DNA from: Sphingobacterium daejeonense
Lineage (GTDB): Bacteria > Bacteroidota > Bacteroidia > Sphingobacteriales > Sphingobacteriaceae
Assembly: GCF_901472535.1 (NCBI RefSeq)
Contig: NZ_LR590470.1
Coordinates: 1,302,001-1,366,000, forward strand
Length of the DNA: 64,000 bases
Direction of reading: 5' to 3'
Shown: piece after piece, positions 8,913-16,999 of the stretch
Numbering within the stretch: the first letter of the stretch is position 1
How the letters are laid out: every line of letters starts with the position of its first letter
Translations under genes and position numbers: made by a program
Notes under the pieces: model-generated
The model's database searches: none
What the model saw: the letters and a program-made list of their open reading frames with translations, nothing else
What the model was told of the DNA's origin: nothing

Positions 8913-9416
8913 TTAACTAGCAATTCGCTTGCCTAAAATTTTCAAGCCCCGTTCATCATTATCCAATTTGGCAATATTTGGAAGATTTGCCCATTCTTCG
9001 AATCCAAATTTTTGAAATAATTTTAGGCTGGGTTCATTGTGAGAAAATATAAATCCCAATAAGGTTTTAATTCCAAATTGTGGAGCATTTAGTATGGCGA
9101 ATTCCAGGGCTTTTTTCCCGATTCCTTGTCCTCTTGTATTGGGGTCAAGGTAGATGCTGACTTCAACAGTTGCGTCGTATGCTGGTCGGCCATAAAAAGA
9201 TTGGAAACTTACCCAACCGATAATTTCTTGATTTTTTTCAATTACCCATAATGGTCTTTTGTTAGGATTATGTTCATAAAACCAGTTTTCTCGGCTTTCT
9301 ATTGACACAGGTTCAAGGTCTGCTGTAACCATTCTTGATGAAATAGTCGTGTTGTAAATTTCTACGATTCTATCTAAATCAGAACGGTTTGCGATGCGGT
9401 AATATAGTTGTGTCAT
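8913..9416 (-). CDS. GNAT N-acetyltransferase, phosphinothricin-acetyltransferase-like
   Basis: 167 residues covering a full GNAT fold. The acetyl-CoA pyrophosphate loop is TRGQGIGKKALEFAI (about 96-110). The N-terminal IANRSDLDRIVEIYNTTI and VSFQSFYGRPAYDATVEVSIY match the Pat/YncA subgroup, which acetylates amino-group small molecules such as phosphinothricin, methionine sulfoximine or related amino acids. The actual substrate is not known. It may share a transcript with the two genes downstream (64-base gap). Confidence 0.82.
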   Translation of the reverse strand: MTQLYYRIANRSDLDRIVEIYNTTISSRMVTADLEPVSIESRENWFYEHNPNKRPLWVIEKNQEIIGWVSFQSFYGRPAYDATVEVSIYLDPNTRGQGIGKKALEFAILNAPQFGIKTLLGFIFSHNEPSLKLFQKFGFEEWANLPNIAKLDNDERGLKILGKRIAS

Positions 9417-9519
9417 TGGGAAAGTATATTTTACTTAAAGATGTTCAAAATTGTAGAATAAATTGCTAAATTTCAACTAATCTGAATAGGATTAAAATAA
9501 TTTGGAAAATCTATTTATT

Positions 9520-9855
9520 ATGGAAGCAAGAAGTAGAAAAAGTTACGACACATTGAGTGAAGCTGTCAACGATCTTCAAAAAATGGGATATAATGAAGAT
9601 TTTTTAGTTCAGGAAGATGGAGAATGTTTGTTCTGTGTTGGTCAATCGTTAGAATTGTCGCCTGACGAATTTGTTATTGATGAAATATTTAGGTTTGAAG
9701 GAATGACAGATCCGGGAGATGAGAGCATTTTATTTGCTATTTCTTCGAAGGATAATTTAATTAAAGGATTAGTGATCAATAGTTTTGGTGCGGAATTTAG
9801 TTTTCGATCATCCAAATTAGTTGAGGAATTAAATAAGAGAAAAAGAGATATATAA
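9520..9855 (+). CDS. Small conserved Bacteroidota protein (family often mislabelled PRPP synthetase)
   Basis: 111 residues from ATG 9520; an in-frame TTG at 9502 is less likely. The layout SYDTLSEAVNDLQKMGY, then LSPDEFVIDEIFRFEG-MTDPGDESILFAI, then KGLVINSFG is that of a ~100-residue family common in Sphingobacteriales and Flavobacteriia. Databases often call it phosphoribosylpyrophosphate synthetase, although it is far too short and lacks that fold. No signal peptide or membrane segment. Function unknown. It is a single gene, convergent with the regulator downstream. Confidence 0.7.
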   Translation: MEARSRKSYDTLSEAVNDLQKMGYNEDFLVQEDGECLFCVGQSLELSPDEFVIDEIFRFEGMTDPGDESILFAISSKDNLIKGLVINSFGAEFSFRSSKLVEELNKRKRDI

Positions 9856-9872
9856 ATATTGAGCCCTTCAAA

Positions 9873-10502
9873 TCAACTTGAAGGGTTTTCTATTTTATAT
9901 ACACAACGGTTTTCATCAGCCAAAATATGTTTTATTCGGTCTATTTTGAGTTCAGGCCCTAATAATGACCTGAAATTCTTTAGTTCAGCTTTGCAGAATT
10001 GTTGGCATTCAGTAGCTGCGGCACAAATAGGGCAGTGGTTTTCGATGAAATAATAAATATCATCTTCTTTTTTCCATTCTGCCATATAGCCTTCATCCGA
10101 TCTTACTTTGCTCAATTTGTTGAGCTTATCTTCAAGGTTTTTGGAGCCTTTAAGTTTGGCTTCATATCGTGCATAAGTAGTTTTTTCTCTATCCGTAATA
10201 AGTAGGTCTAATGCATTCTCTCCTAACAATGTTTTTACAGATTTCAGCAATTGCACGGTTATATCGGCGTGGCTGTCGGGAAATTTAGCCATGCCGGCTT
10301 GGCTTAGCGAATAATAAGTGAATGGTCTTCCGACACCGCTGCTTTTGCATTCATAATTTACCAAGCCTTCTTCAGAAAGCTTAATAAGTTGTTGCCTAGC
10401 ACCCTCCTTCGTAATGCCTAATTCTTCTGAAATAGTCGCAGCATCAATCTCACCTCTCATCTTGATCAACATCAATATTTTCTGCGAATTACTTTTTTTC
10501 AT
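9873..10502 (-). CDS. SufR-like winged-helix regulator with four-cysteine cluster
   Basis: 209 residues from the ATG giving MKKSNSQK; an upstream start would add 17 unlikely residues. The N-terminal winged helix (about 8-65: DAATISEELGITKEGARQQL, wing GVGRPFTYYSLS) is of the DeoR/ArsR-like type found in SufR. The C-terminal CPICAAATECQQFCKAEL gives CX2CX5CX3C, expected to hold an Fe-S cluster. SufR proteins repress Fe-S assembly genes when loaded with a cluster. It is divergent from the superoxide dismutase operon across 231 bases, so it probably controls that operon and itself. A -7 element (TATATTTG on the minus strand) is at 10531-10538. Target genes are inferred. Confidence 0.78.
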   Translation of the reverse strand: MKKSNSQKILMLIKMRGEIDAATISEELGITKEGARQQLIKLSEEGLVNYECKSSGVGRPFTYYSLSQAGMAKFPDSHADITVQLLKSVKTLLGENALDLLITDREKTTYARYEAKLKGSKNLEDKLNKLSKVRSDEGYMAEWKKEDDIYYFIENHCPICAAATECQQFCKAELKNFRSLLGPELKIDRIKHILADENRCVYKIENPSS

Positions 10503-10570
10503 ATTGCAAGATTTTTCTTGTTTTATTTTGCAAATATAAGCATTAAAAATCAATCAATATTTTCTAAGGG

Positions 10571-10589
10571 ATATAGGAATTATCTATAT
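10571..10589. promoter_or_regulatory. Candidate operator between regulator and sodA
   Basis: Inverted repeat ATATAG, 7 bases, CTATAT. It lies midway between the divergent regulator and superoxide dismutase genes, where a SufR-type dimer could bind. Short and AT-rich, so low certainty. Confidence 0.3.
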
Positions 10590-10678
10590 TTTAATTAAAA
10601 ACTCTGTTTATTGTGTTTTAGAGCTGTTTTTATTTCTAAAAACAATGAGAAATCCCATTTGTATAAAACAAGTAAAAA

Positions 10679-10709
10679 CTTGTTTTATTACTCGACTTTG
10701 TTAACTTTG
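10679..10709 (+). promoter_or_regulatory. Bacteroidota promoter of sodA
   Basis: CTTG (-33 element, ending at 10682), a 19-base spacer and TAACTTTG (10702-10709) match the Bacteroidota sigma-ABfr consensus TTTG-N19-TAnnTTTG. The predicted start is about 20 bases before the sodA ATG. Confidence 0.65.
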
Positions 10710-10733
10710 TTGTACACAATTAAACAAAATATC

Positions 10734-11360
10734 ATGAAATATACATTAGCACCATTACCTTATAAATTTGACGCATTGGAACCACATATTGATGCAAAAA
10801 CGATGGAAATCCATCATGACCGTCATCACCAAGCTTATGTAGATAATCTAAACAAAGCTTTGGAAAGTTCAGGCATTTCTCAGGAATTGGAACTGGAGGA
10901 TATAATCAAAAATATTTCAAAATATAGTGCCGCTGTACGCAATAATGGCGGAGGTCATTATAATCATAGTTTGTTTTGGGAGATTCTTTCTGGTTCACCA
11001 AAAGTTGAGCCTGAAGGTAAATTAAAAGAAGAGATCATCAAATCTTTTGGTTCTATTGACCAACTAAAGGCAGATATCAAAAATTTGGCGTTGGGTCAAT
11101 TTGGTTCTGGTTGGGCATGGCTTTTAGTAAAGCACAATGGAGCATTGGCAATCTCTTCGACTCCAAATCAAGATAACCCTTTAATGGATATTAATATTAC
11201 CACGCAAGGATATCCAATTTTGGGAGTTGACGTTTGGGAGCACGCGTATTATTTAAATTATCAGAACAAGCGTGCTGATTATGTTGATGCATTCTGGAAG
11301 GTGTTAGATTGGGAAGCGGTTGAGAAGAATTATGAATCAGCATTGTCAAAAATTAAATAA
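10734..11360 (+). CDS. sodA: Superoxide dismutase (Mn/Fe family, Mn-type signature)
   Basis: 208 residues from ATG 10734, the start that gives the canonical MKYTLAPLPYKFDALEP; a longer frame upstream is non-coding leader. Metal ligands are visible: His27 (EIHHDRHHQAY), the second His in GGGHYNHSLFW, and Asp and His in GVDVWEHAYYLNY. Gly in NNGGGH and Gln in PNQDNPLMD are the Mn-type choices, though some relatives use either metal. It converts superoxide to peroxide and oxygen in the cytoplasm. It heads an operon with a DUF2480 protein (gap 9), an FMN reductase (gap 6) and a small protein (gap 4). The promoter is described separately. Confidence 0.93.
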   Translation: MKYTLAPLPYKFDALEPHIDAKTMEIHHDRHHQAYVDNLNKALESSGISQELELEDIIKNISKYSAAVRNNGGGHYNHSLFWEILSGSPKVEPEGKLKEEIIKSFGSIDQLKADIKNLALGQFGSGWAWLLVKHNGALAISSTPNQDNPLMDINITTQGYPILGVDVWEHAYYLNYQNKRADYVDAFWKVLDWEAVEKNYESALSKIK

Positions 11361-11369
11361 AAGAATAAA

Positions 11370-11867
11370 ATGACGGAAGACTTTGTAAATAAGGTAGAGG
11401 CGAGTGGAATTCTGACTATAGATTTGTTGGATTTTAAACCAAAAGAATCAAGTGTAGGATTGGACATAGCTGACTTTTTGCATTTGGGTTTGATGTTGAA
11501 AGAAAAAGAATTCAAGGAGAAAATAATTGCTTTTGACTGGAAAGCATTCAGCGGTAAATCTGTTGCTATTTTTTGTTCTTCCGATGCAATAGTTCCAAGT
11601 TGGGCATATATGCAGTTGGCAAATTCCCTGACAGGAATAGCAAGTCATTTGGATTACTGTGATGTTGAATGTTTGGATTTAAAGATATGGCAGGAGAACA
11701 TTCAGAATGCTGATTTAAGCCAATATCAAGGTGAAAAAGTAGTTGTTCGTGCGCATCAATCTGTTCATCCTTCCTTATATGTTCTGATAACTCAAAGGCT
11801 AAAAGGTGTTGCTAAAACTATCATGTATGGTGAAGCCGGTCTTCCAAAAGTCATTACAAAGAATTAA
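11370..11867 (+). CDS. DUF2480 family protein
   Basis: 165 residues matching the Bacteroidota-specific DUF2480 family in length and pattern: N-terminal ASGILTIDLLDFKP, a middle KSVAIFCSSDAIVPSWAYM, and the ending GEAGLPKVI. No signal peptide, no membrane segment. In this phylum the family is often near Fe-S assembly genes. Here it sits between superoxide dismutase and an FMN reductase, under a likely Fe-S-sensing regulator, which suggests an oxidative-stress or Fe-S role. That role is an inference. Confidence 0.78.
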   Translation: MTEDFVNKVEASGILTIDLLDFKPKESSVGLDIADFLHLGLMLKEKEFKEKIIAFDWKAFSGKSVAIFCSSDAIVPSWAYMQLANSLTGIASHLDYCDVECLDLKIWQENIQNADLSQYQGEKVVVRAHQSVHPSLYVLITQRLKGVAKTIMYGEAGLPKVITKN

Positions 11868-11873
11868 AAAAAA

Positions 11874-12425
11874 ATGAAAGCTTTAATATATAATGGTGCA
11901 TTAGAGAGAAGGAGCACTTCAACAGCTTCTAAAATTTCAGAATTTTTGAAGCAAGATTTAGAGAATAAAGGGATTGAGGCACAAATTTTTAATGTTGCTG
12001 ATTCGGGGATTCCATTGTTTGACTTCACTCTAAATAGTACTCCCAAATCTGTTGAGATCATGAATCATACATTTCGCAGTGTGGATATGCAAATTTGGTT
12101 GACTCCATTATACCATGGTAGTATGACAGGGGTAATGAAAAATTGCTTGGACTGGTTGGAATTCAGCGCCAAGATGCCACAACCTTATTTAAGTGGACAG
12201 CGCGTAGGCTTAGTTTGTTGGGCAGATGGTGTGCAAGCTATGCAAGGGATAAATGCGATGGATGCTGTTGCGAAATCATTGCGAGCATGGACATTGCCTT
12301 ACGCTGTGCCCATTCAAAAGCTTGAGTTTTATAATGAAGAATTTGAAATCGCCCAAAAATATCAGGAACGATTCAGGATTTTAAACAATCTTTTGGTTGA
12401 TGGGCCAGTAATTACTAAAAACTAA
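11874..12425 (+). CDS. NAD(P)H-dependent FMN reductase-family oxidoreductase
   Basis: 183 residues with a flavodoxin-like fold. The FMN-phosphate region is YNGALERRSTSTASK near the N-terminus. The family-typical LTPLYHGSMTGVMKNCLDWLE (as in PLYHGSMTGVMKNCLDWL) at about 82-101 is the signature of NADPH-dependent FMN reductases and azoreductase-like proteins. It supplies reduced flavin or reduces quinones. Position in the sodA operon, 6 bases after the DUF2480 gene, points to stress defence. Confidence 0.82.
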   Translation: MKALIYNGALERRSTSTASKISEFLKQDLENKGIEAQIFNVADSGIPLFDFTLNSTPKSVEIMNHTFRSVDMQIWLTPLYHGSMTGVMKNCLDWLEFSAKMPQPYLSGQRVGLVCWADGVQAMQGINAMDAVAKSLRAWTLPYAVPIQKLEFYNEEFEIAQKYQERFRILNNLLVDGPVITKN

Positions 12426-12429
12426 CCAC

Positions 12430-12693
12430 ATGGAAAATTACATTTTATCATTTAGAGCACCATTGAAAGCTCTATTGCAAAGACAACAAATATTTGAAAA
12501 ACTAGGGAAAGAATATCCTCAGTTGGGTTCCATATCAATTGATATGGATGATAAGCAGTATGTAATAAATGTACATTCACCAAGTCGACTGGAGAACGAA
12601 ATTCAAAATACTTTATTGACATATGGATATAGAATAGCTTTTGTAAAAGCTGTTTCATATAGTACACTTGATCCTAAGGTCAAGACGGCTTAA
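12430..12693 (+). CDS. Small hypothetical protein ending the sodA operon
   Basis: 87 residues, starting 4 bases after the previous stop, so translationally linked. Not recognised. The alternating pattern (SISIDMDDKQYVINVHSP, then an amphipathic stretch ENEIQNTLLTYGY) would fit a small ferredoxin-like alpha/beta fold as in heavy-metal-associated domains, but no CxxC metal motif is present. A terminator follows about 20 bases downstream. Confidence 0.6.
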   Translation: MENYILSFRAPLKALLQRQQIFEKLGKEYPQLGSISIDMDDKQYVINVHSPSRLENEIQNTLLTYGYRIAFVKAVSYSTLDPKVKTA

Positions 12694-12714
12694 TATTTTT
12701 CATTTCTATTTGTC

Positions 12715-12752
12715 TAGCGAGTCATTCTGAAAGGAGCGGCTCGCTATTTTTA
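12715..12752 (+). terminator. Terminator of the sodA operon
   Basis: Arms TAGCGAG (12715-12721) and CTCGCTA (12740-12746), 18-base loop, then TTTTTATT. Confidence 0.7.
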
Positions 12753-13064
12753 TTAAATGTTATTTTTACAGGACAGCGCAGGATGGATGGGAAATACTTT
12801 CTTGTTAGATTTGGAATAGGGCATTGGTACTGCTTTAAAAATAAAACCTAAACTCAACCTTAGTGATGGGTTATAGTTAGACTGGAAATTGTCTAGTATA
12901 GTTATAACCCCTTACTTTTAAACATCAACTTAAAAACAACAAACAAGGAATAAATAATTCTATAACATAGATCATCATTAATTAAATTGGTTCATATGGG
13001 TTTTCAACACCCGTTTCTGTAAATTCCCCAAAGCCCTTTGGGGAATTTTTTTATACATTTGAGT
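12753..13064 (+). other. Gene-free stretch ending in an unassigned strong terminator
   Basis: I see no credible ORF here. A GGGTTATA...TATAACCC inverted repeat spans about 12866-12909. A perfect hairpin follows at 13021-13052 (arms AATTCCCCAAAG and CTTTGGGGAATT around CC, then T-run). The sodA operon already has its own terminator, so this second one has no gene on the plus strand within 300 bases. It may end a small RNA transcribed from this stretch, or insulate the next gene. Confidence 0.4.
13021..13052 (+). terminator. Strong intrinsic terminator with no gene immediately upstream
   Basis: 12-bp perfect stem AATTCCCCAAAG / CTTTGGGGAATT with a 2-base loop and a run of T. Strong by shape on the plus strand. 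Confidence 0.75.
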
Positions 13065-13595
13065 ATGTCATTAGAACAATTTTCAGGGTATACATTTAGA
13101 AAGGCTGAGCCACGTGAGGCGACAGCTATATGGTCTATTATTCAAGAGGCAATAGCTAAAAGAAAAGAGGAGGGTAGCAGTCAATGGCAGGATGGCTATC
13201 CGAATTTGGATGTTGTGAAGCTGGATATCGAAAAGGGCCAAGGCTATGTTAGTTTGAACGAAGCTGGAGAACTTACGGGATATCTTGCTTTAATTTACGA
13301 TGGTGAGCCTGCGTATGAAGCGATTGCTGATCAATGGTTAACAAACCGCCCATTCTCCGTTGTTCATAGAATAGCGGTAAGTCAGGAAAAGTATGTCAAA
13401 GGGCAAGCTACCTGGATGCTTGAAGAAGCCGAGAAGGAAAGTTTGAAAAATGGATTTCTGAGCTTGAAGGTGGATACGAACTTTGATAATGTAGGAATGT
13501 TGAGGGTGTTGGAGAAATTGGGCTATGTGTATTGTGGGGAGGTTTATTTTAGGGGAAGTGCAAGAAAAGCTTTTGAGAAGAAATTAGATGAATAG
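13065..13595 (+). CDS. GNAT N-acetyltransferase
   Basis: 176 residues from ATG 13065, just past the hairpin; the longer frame would start inside the terminator. GNAT fold: N-terminal YTFRKAEPREATAIWSIIQEAI and central VVHRIAVSQEKYVKGQATWMLEEAEKE, where the acetyl-CoA loop is degenerate (KGQATWML rather than RGxGxG). The C-terminus LEKLGYVYCGEVYFRGSARKAFEKKL has the GNAT-typical F/Y-x-K end. Substrate unknown. Single gene between two terminators. Confidence 0.75.
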   Translation: MSLEQFSGYTFRKAEPREATAIWSIIQEAIAKRKEEGSSQWQDGYPNLDVVKLDIEKGQGYVSLNEAGELTGYLALIYDGEPAYEAIADQWLTNRPFSVVHRIAVSQEKYVKGQATWMLEEAEKESLKNGFLSLKVDTNFDNVGMLRVLEKLGYVYCGEVYFRGSARKAFEKKLDE

Positions 13596-13606
13596 CATTA
13601 TAAAAG

Positions 13607-13634
13607 AAAGAGGTTCTGCTGAACCTCTTTTTTT
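13607..13634 (+). terminator. Terminator after GNAT gene
   Basis: Arms AAAGAGGTTC (13607-13616) and GAACCTCTTT (13621-13630), loop TGCT, T-run. Confidence 0.8.
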
Positions 13635-13718
13635 GGAATTCGTTTTCCTGTTTGTCACCAAACCCAATTATAACAACAGAGCGTGTTATAAAATGTTTCA
13701 TTGACATTTAACTTTCTT

Positions 13719-14471
13719 CTAGCTTGGTAATTTACCGACTCTCATAATAATTTTCCAAGTCACTTGTTTTGCTTCGGTTTCATCTTTCCAGAACGGTTCC
13801 AGTTCAGTTTTGAGTTTTGAGAGTGGATTCTTTTCTTCTTGTTGGATATATCTTTGTGTAGCAGACCAACTCAATAAGTGTCCTAAGAAATCTTGCAGGT
13901 TATATTTTTTTCGGATAAAAAACTCTGGTGGTTCAATTTCTCGAAAAGGGAAAGGGATAGTTGTATATCCCTGTTGGAGCAATTTGATTTCAGATGGCCA
14001 ATAAGGTCCAACAATTTTATCATGGAAATGTTGGGTAATTGGATCAATATCTTTGTTGACAATGGGTACAGCGTATGCCCATACGGCGATTATTCCATCT
14101 TTTTTAAGGACTTTTTTTGCTGCTTCATAAAATTTGTCGATATCGAACCAATGGATTGCCTGTGCTACCGTAATAATATCTACAGAATTCTCATTTAGCT
14201 TAGGTTCTTCAGCTTTTTCTACATGATACACTACTTTATCATGGTCGAAAGCATTTTTTATTTGGGCCTCACTAGGGTCAGAGGCATAAACTGCTTCATA
14301 GAAGTCAGCTAAATGTATTGCGGATTGACCATTGCCAGTTCCGCAGTCCCAAGCTAAGTCGTGGGCAGGAGTTAAGCTACTAAGATAATCATACAACTCG
14401 TGAGGGTATGATGGTCTAAACTGAGCATAAATAGATGCTTGTTTAGAGAAATTGTCACTAAATGTTGCCAT
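13719..14471 (-). CDS. Class I SAM-dependent methyltransferase
   Basis: 250 residues. SAM-binding motif I is LAWDCGTGNGQSAIHLADF (about 38-56), acidic motif VYASDPSEAQI follows, then VDIITVAQAIHWFDIDKFYEAAKKVLK and DGIIAVWAY. The IHWFDI segment and FAWSQ-like surroundings place it with methyltransferase-11 proteins resembling trans-aconitate methyltransferases and yeast YHR209W-type enzymes. The substrate is not determinable. It is a single gene, convergent with the GNAT gene. Confidence 0.82.
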   Translation of the reverse strand: MATFSDNFSKQASIYAQFRPSYPHELYDYLSSLTPAHDLAWDCGTGNGQSAIHLADFYEAVYASDPSEAQIKNAFDHDKVVYHVEKAEEPKLNENSVDIITVAQAIHWFDIDKFYEAAKKVLKKDGIIAVWAYAVPIVNKDIDPITQHFHDKIVGPYWPSEIKLLQQGYTTIPFPFREIEPPEFFIRKKYNLQDFLGHLLSWSATQRYIQQEEKNPLSKLKTELEPFWKDETEAKQVTWKIIMRVGKLPS

Positions 14472-14577
14472 AGTACCTTTTTTTTACATCTATTTGTCAA
14501 TTAAATTTACAAATAATTGATGAGCAAAAAGGCTATTCTCTCAGATAAATTTTATTGATTCTTGATGCTTAAAATTT

Positions 14578-15075
14578 TCAATTAAGTTTTTTGGAAATCC
14601 TCATCCTTAGGACATTCCATTCTTCTCCATTGAATATTGTTATTCTCTTTTTAAAAGGAATTACTTCAAATCCCACTTGCCTGTAGCAATGTATTGCTTG
14701 ATGATTCCAATCGTATACATTTAAATCGAGTTGTTGAAGATTGAGTTCATCAAAACCTTTTTTGCAAACCGCTGATAACAATTCTTTGCCTAATCCTTTT
14801 CCTCTGTAATTTGGGTCTCCTATAATAACTCTACTGATCAAACCGATTCCAGGTTCGTCAACTTGAATTTCAGCATGTCCTATAACATTGTTCTCAGGAA
14901 ATAATACGCCTTTGAATACATGCCTCTTGCTCTCATTCAAATGAGCCTCTAATTGGTCTGTCGATAGCGGATATTTAAATTTTGTTCCTGCAAATTGAAC
15001 CAAAATTTTAGCGTCAGTAACCCATGAAATTAACCGTTGGAAATCTTCCGAACTGAAAGGTTCGAGTTTTATCAT
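14578..15075 (-). CDS. GNAT N-acetyltransferase
   Basis: 165 residues. The acetyl-CoA loop is NYRGKGLGKELLSAVCKKG (about 100-118), with NVYDWNHQAIHCYRQVGFE behind it, the classic GNAT strand-helix after the active site. It is related to small-molecule and ribosomal-protein acetyltransferases. It is 13 bases downstream of another GNAT gene on the same strand, likely one transcript. Confidence 0.82.
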   Translation of the reverse strand: MIKLEPFSSEDFQRLISWVTDAKILVQFAGTKFKYPLSTDQLEAHLNESKRHVFKGVLFPENNVIGHAEIQVDEPGIGLISRVIIGDPNYRGKGLGKELLSAVCKKGFDELNLQQLDLNVYDWNHQAIHCYRQVGFEVIPFKKRITIFNGEEWNVLRMRISKKLN

Positions 15076-15088
15076 TTAAAAAGGTTCT

Positions 15089-15616
15089 TTATTTTGATTC
15101 AAGGTTCAATTCACACCAAATAGCAGGGGATCCATCATAATCAAATTGTTCACCAAAGTTAAACCCTAGTTTTTTTAATATATTCTTAGATCCGGTATTT
15201 TCAGGATGCACAGTTGCTATGAGAGAATTTAATTTTAAATTGTTTTTTGCATAATCAACTATTGCATTGCATGCTTCTGAAGCATAACCTTTGCCCCAAT
15301 GGCGTTGCTTGAATCGATATCCGAGGTCATAGACATTAACTCGGCCGTTGACAGGCTCTGTAAGAAGTTTTAACCCGCACCAACCGATCATTTCATTAGT
15401 GTCTAGACTCACAACTGCCCATCTGCCAATTCCGTTTTCAACGTATTGATTTTGAATATACTTTATAGCATTGTCTATTTCTTCCATGGAATGAACCGGC
15501 TGGTTAAAAATAAATTTATGAACTTGTGGATCTGAATCCATTTCATATAAATCGTCTCGATCCGTCGCTAATATTTCTCGAAGGATAAGTCTTTCTGTGT
15601 TGAGTTTTGGAGTCAT
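15089..15616 (-). CDS. GNAT N-acetyltransferase, RimJ/RimL-like
   Basis: 175 residues from the ATG that gives MTPKLNTERLILREI, the standard start of RimJ/RimL-type enzymes; an upstream in-frame start would add 25 residues that look non-coding. The acetyl-CoA loop is KQRHWGKGYASEACNAIVDY and the later VHPENTGSKNILKKLGFNFGE is family-typical. Members acetylate N-termini of ribosomal proteins or small amines. Probably transcribed with the GNAT gene downstream. Confidence 0.82.
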   Translation of the reverse strand: MTPKLNTERLILREILATDRDDLYEMDSDPQVHKFIFNQPVHSMEEIDNAIKYIQNQYVENGIGRWAVVSLDTNEMIGWCGLKLLTEPVNGRVNVYDLGYRFKQRHWGKGYASEACNAIVDYAKNNLKLNSLIATVHPENTGSKNILKKLGFNFGEQFDYDGSPAIWCELNLESK

Positions 15617-16291
15617 AAAAAACTTGATAATTGAAATTAAATATAATAATGATGTTTTGTAATTAAGTTGTTTGTCGATTTTATTCGACAATAATTATTA
15701 TAAATCAGGGTTACTATGGAATTCATTCGGCTGTAATTGATTAATTTAGGGGTTTGAATTATTCAAAAAACGTTCGAATAAGAAGAATTTTACTACCTAA
15801 GAAAACCATAAATTAAAGCCATCGAATCCTGATGGCTTTTTTAAACGCCTCATCACTTAACATTAAATTAATATACTTATTTAAAAATTTAAATAAATCC
15901 AACTTAACTTTTCATAATTTTTAATTTATATTTTAAAATTAGTTTTTATGTGGTTTTCTATATTAAAATTTATAAATAATTGTGAGTTAGGAGTATAGGA
16001 TTAAAGTTAAAATGTTTTATTTATTATAATTCGATAAATGTTTGATTTTTTCTTCATTAAAAATATTATAAAAATTTTGTTTTAATAATAAAGTAATTGA
16101 AATATAGTTACTTTTGTATCGGTAATTCCTTTGGGTAATAAATAAATTTTTATTGCAGATTAAAATTGATAATCGCGATAAGCAGGAGTGTTATGTTCAA
16201 TAAGTAGCAACCTTCTGTTTATGTGCAATAAAGCTACAGCAACATGATTTTGGGGAGGTGTTCAGCTTTTAATTATCATAATTCAAAAAAT
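15617..16291 (+). other. Long AT-rich gene-free region with an unassigned terminator
   Basis: 675 bases without a credible ORF. A terminator on the plus strand lies at 15815-15842 (arms AAAGCCATC and GATGGCTTT, 7-base loop, T-run) with no plus-strand gene upstream, so a small RNA from about 15690-15840 is possible. From 15860 to 16090 the DNA is extremely AT-rich. A -7 element TACTTTTG occurs at 16109-16116, about 175 bases before the next gene. That would give a long leader, in which I recognise no riboswitch. Confidence 0.4.
15815..15842 (+). terminator. Intrinsic terminator without an assigned gene
   Basis: Arms AAAGCCATC (15815-15823) and GATGGCTTT (15831-15839), followed by TTT. Well-formed. 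Confidence 0.65.
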
Positions 16292-16717
16292 ATGGAAATA
16301 CCAAACAACACCTTGGAAGGGCAAGACCTCAAGAATAGGCTACAGGAAGTGGCGACCAGTTGTTTTACATCAACTAACAATCTTGAGAATTTAAGTGAAG
16401 AGCAACAACTTCAAATTATTAATCTATTTGATCGTATCAAATACAAAGATATTATCGATCAGGGATTTTGGAGTTTGGGAGGTGGCCTAAATCACTACAA
16501 ACTAAGTTTGAATGAGATAAAATTGACGGTTTTGGAGATTTTATCTTCTAGATCTGACGACAAAGAGAGATTGATTTTGAAAGAAATCTTCTTATTCCTT
16601 AACATTCTCGATGAGCCAAGTTTTTATCAACTTTTTGCGTTGAGACAATTGCTACATTGTCCAGAAGAAATCTTTAATGAGAAAGTTAAAGAGGTTCAAG
16701 GCAACTATTTTGCGTAA
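16292..16717 (+). CDS. Hypothetical protein
   Basis: 141 residues from ATG 16292 (MEIPNNTLEGQDL); a start 48 bases upstream is possible but its extension looks non-coding. Mostly helical and polar (EEQQLQIINLFDRIKYKDII; KERLILKEIFLFLNILDEP), no signal peptide or membrane segment. Not recognised. It stands alone in a long intergenic region, and its 3' end runs into the nested inverted repeats that follow. Confidence 0.55.
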   Translation: MEIPNNTLEGQDLKNRLQEVATSCFTSTNNLENLSEEQQLQIINLFDRIKYKDIIDQGFWSLGGGLNHYKLSLNEIKLTVLEILSSRSDDKERLILKEIFLFLNILDEPSFYQLFALRQLLHCPEEIFNEKVKEVQGNYFA

Positions 16718-16735
16718 AATCTAGAATTAAGACAT

Positions 16736-16884
16736 TAGACATAAGGCTTTAGAATATCCTTTCATAATAATTACATTTTTTTCATACAATCTGCAACACA
16801 TAAGGCAATAAAAAATTTTAGAATAGTTCCTTTTTAGAGCTTTATGTGTTGTTTCAAATTTGATTTTCTTTAGCCTTATGTCTA
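16736..16884. repeat. Nested inverted repeats (MITE- or cruciform-like)
   Basis: Outer arms TAGACATAAGGC (16736-16747) and GCCTTATGTCTA (16873-16884), inner arms CAACACATAA (16794-16803) and TTATGTGTTG (16842-16851). ACATAAGGC appears in direct orientation in both left arms. The flanks hold TCTAGA and AGGCAACT on both sides. No ORF inside. The TTAGACATTAGACATAAG units recur at about 6478-6505, so this may be a dispersed non-coding element. Confidence 0.5.
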
Positions 16885-16999
16885 TTTAATAGTCTAGAAC
16901 CAAGTTGCCTAATTGACCTAATTTTCCTACTTTTATTTCAGCTACTCTTTAATAATCTCGCTTATTAAAGATATGCTCGTTTGAACCAAATAAACTTTT

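Noticed and set aside
9502..9519. TTG start for the small conserved protein
   Set aside because: ATG 9520 gives the family-typical N-terminus.
10611..10733. N-terminal extension of superoxide dismutase
   Set aside because: The promoter lies within it and the family start is MKYTLAPLPY at 10734.
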